From the NCBI GenBank assembly GCA_030018875.1, contig JASEHK010000019.1, positions 1 through 14,955 on the forward strand: DNA of 14,955 bases. Direction: 5' to 3'. The notes beneath the pieces are model-generated. The model ran no database searches and had not been told where the DNA came from. It saw nothing but the letters and a program-made list of their open reading frames with translations. The DNA is from Endomicrobiia bacterium (lineage in GTDB: Bacteria; Elusimicrobiota; Endomicrobiia; PHAN01). The translations under genes and the position numbers were made by a program. Below are positions 14,619-14,955 of the stretch, in pieces; the first letter of the stretch is position 1, and the number at the start of each line of letters is the position of its first letter.

Positions 14619-14955
14619 TTAGAAAGGAACTTCGTCGGACGAAGCGCTCGGCGCCGGAGCGTCGTCGTCGGAAACGGCCGATTCGGAAACTGCTCCGGGA
14701 GCGGCCGTTCTTTCGAGCGTCTGTATTTTGTTTACCACTATTTCAAGCGAGGAACGCTTCTGGCCGTCCTTGGTCTCCCACTTATTCGAGCGAAGAGTCC
14801 CTTGGACGATGACAGGAGTGCCTTTTTTAAGGCGCGGTTGCCACCTTTGGGCGTACTCGCCCCAGATAACGGCGGTAACATAAGTTACGTCGTCGTCCCA
14901 TTCGCCCTGCTTGTTTTTGAAGCGCCGGTTTACCGCCAAAGACATATTGCCGACG
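14619..14955 (-). CDS. ssb: Single-stranded DNA-binding protein, N-terminus cut by window edge
   Basis: SSB coats single-stranded DNA during replication and repair and recruits partners through its acidic tail. The visible part starts inside the OB fold: three further in-frame codons (V-G-N) precede the Met at 14945, so that Met is internal and the true start lies beyond the window. LAVNRRFKNKQGEWDDDVTYVTAVIWGEYAQR and KKGTPVIVQGTLRSNKWETKDGQKR cover the conserved strands (quoted here as two known SSB segments), followed by a short disordered Ala/Ser/Asp linker and the tip SSDEVPF, which matches the conserved D-D-x-[IV]-P-F peptide. The ssb-rpsR-rplI order suggests rpsF lies upstream. Confidence 0.95.
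   Translation of the reverse strand, partial: VGNMSLAVNRRFKNKQGEWDDDVTYVTAVIWGEYAQRWQPRLKKGTPVIVQGTLRSNKWETKDGQKRSSLEIVVNKIQTLERTAAPGAVSESAVSDDDAPAPSASSDEVPF

Overview
This window is a stretch of bacterial chromosome in which every recognisable gene lies on the minus strand. Reading in the direction of transcription (high to low coordinates), the order is ssb (cut by the window edge), rpsR, rplI, dnaB, alr, mlaE, a three-gene restriction-modification module, mlaF, mlaD, radA, aroC, aroK, aroB and the first codons of lysA (cut by the other edge). The Mla-type lipid transport genes point to a diderm (outer-membrane) bacterium. The GC-rich, CpG-rich codon use and the intergenic palindromic repeats fit a poorly cultured lineage of the Elusimicrobiota/Omnitrophota kind, but the phylum cannot be fixed from this sequence and that suggestion is a weak inference.

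Layout. 14955-14619: single-stranded DNA-binding protein. 14421-11177: rpsR-rplI-dnaB-alr, a replication/translation cluster with overlapping genes at its end. 10979-4652: mlaE, then an AT-rich insert (10190-6807) holding an AlwI-like restriction endonuclease and two beta-class adenine methyltransferases, then mlaF and mlaD. 4598-3207: radA. 3000-252: aroC-aroK-aroB, tightly overlapping shikimate-pathway genes. 119-1: start of lysA.

Four intergenic gaps (120-251, 3001-3206, 10980-11176, 14422-14618) contain palindromic or nested repeats. They fall between functional blocks and never inside the tightly coupled gene groups.

How the genes work together. MlaE (permease), MlaF (ATPase) and MlaD (MCE protein) should form one ABC lipid transporter. 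MlaD carries a long helical stretch and a beta-rich C-terminal domain that looks like an outer-membrane barrel, so one protein may span the envelope without MlaB, MlaC or MlaA. The restriction module splits this transporter operon: the nuclease gene begins 9 bases after the mlaE stop, and mlaF follows the second methyltransferase by 47 bases. The nuclease family is known to cut beside the asymmetric site GGATC, and the two DPPY methyltransferases would protect one strand each. The most noteworthy items are the restriction module inside the mla operon, the barrel-fused MlaD, and the nested repeat upstream of mlaE.
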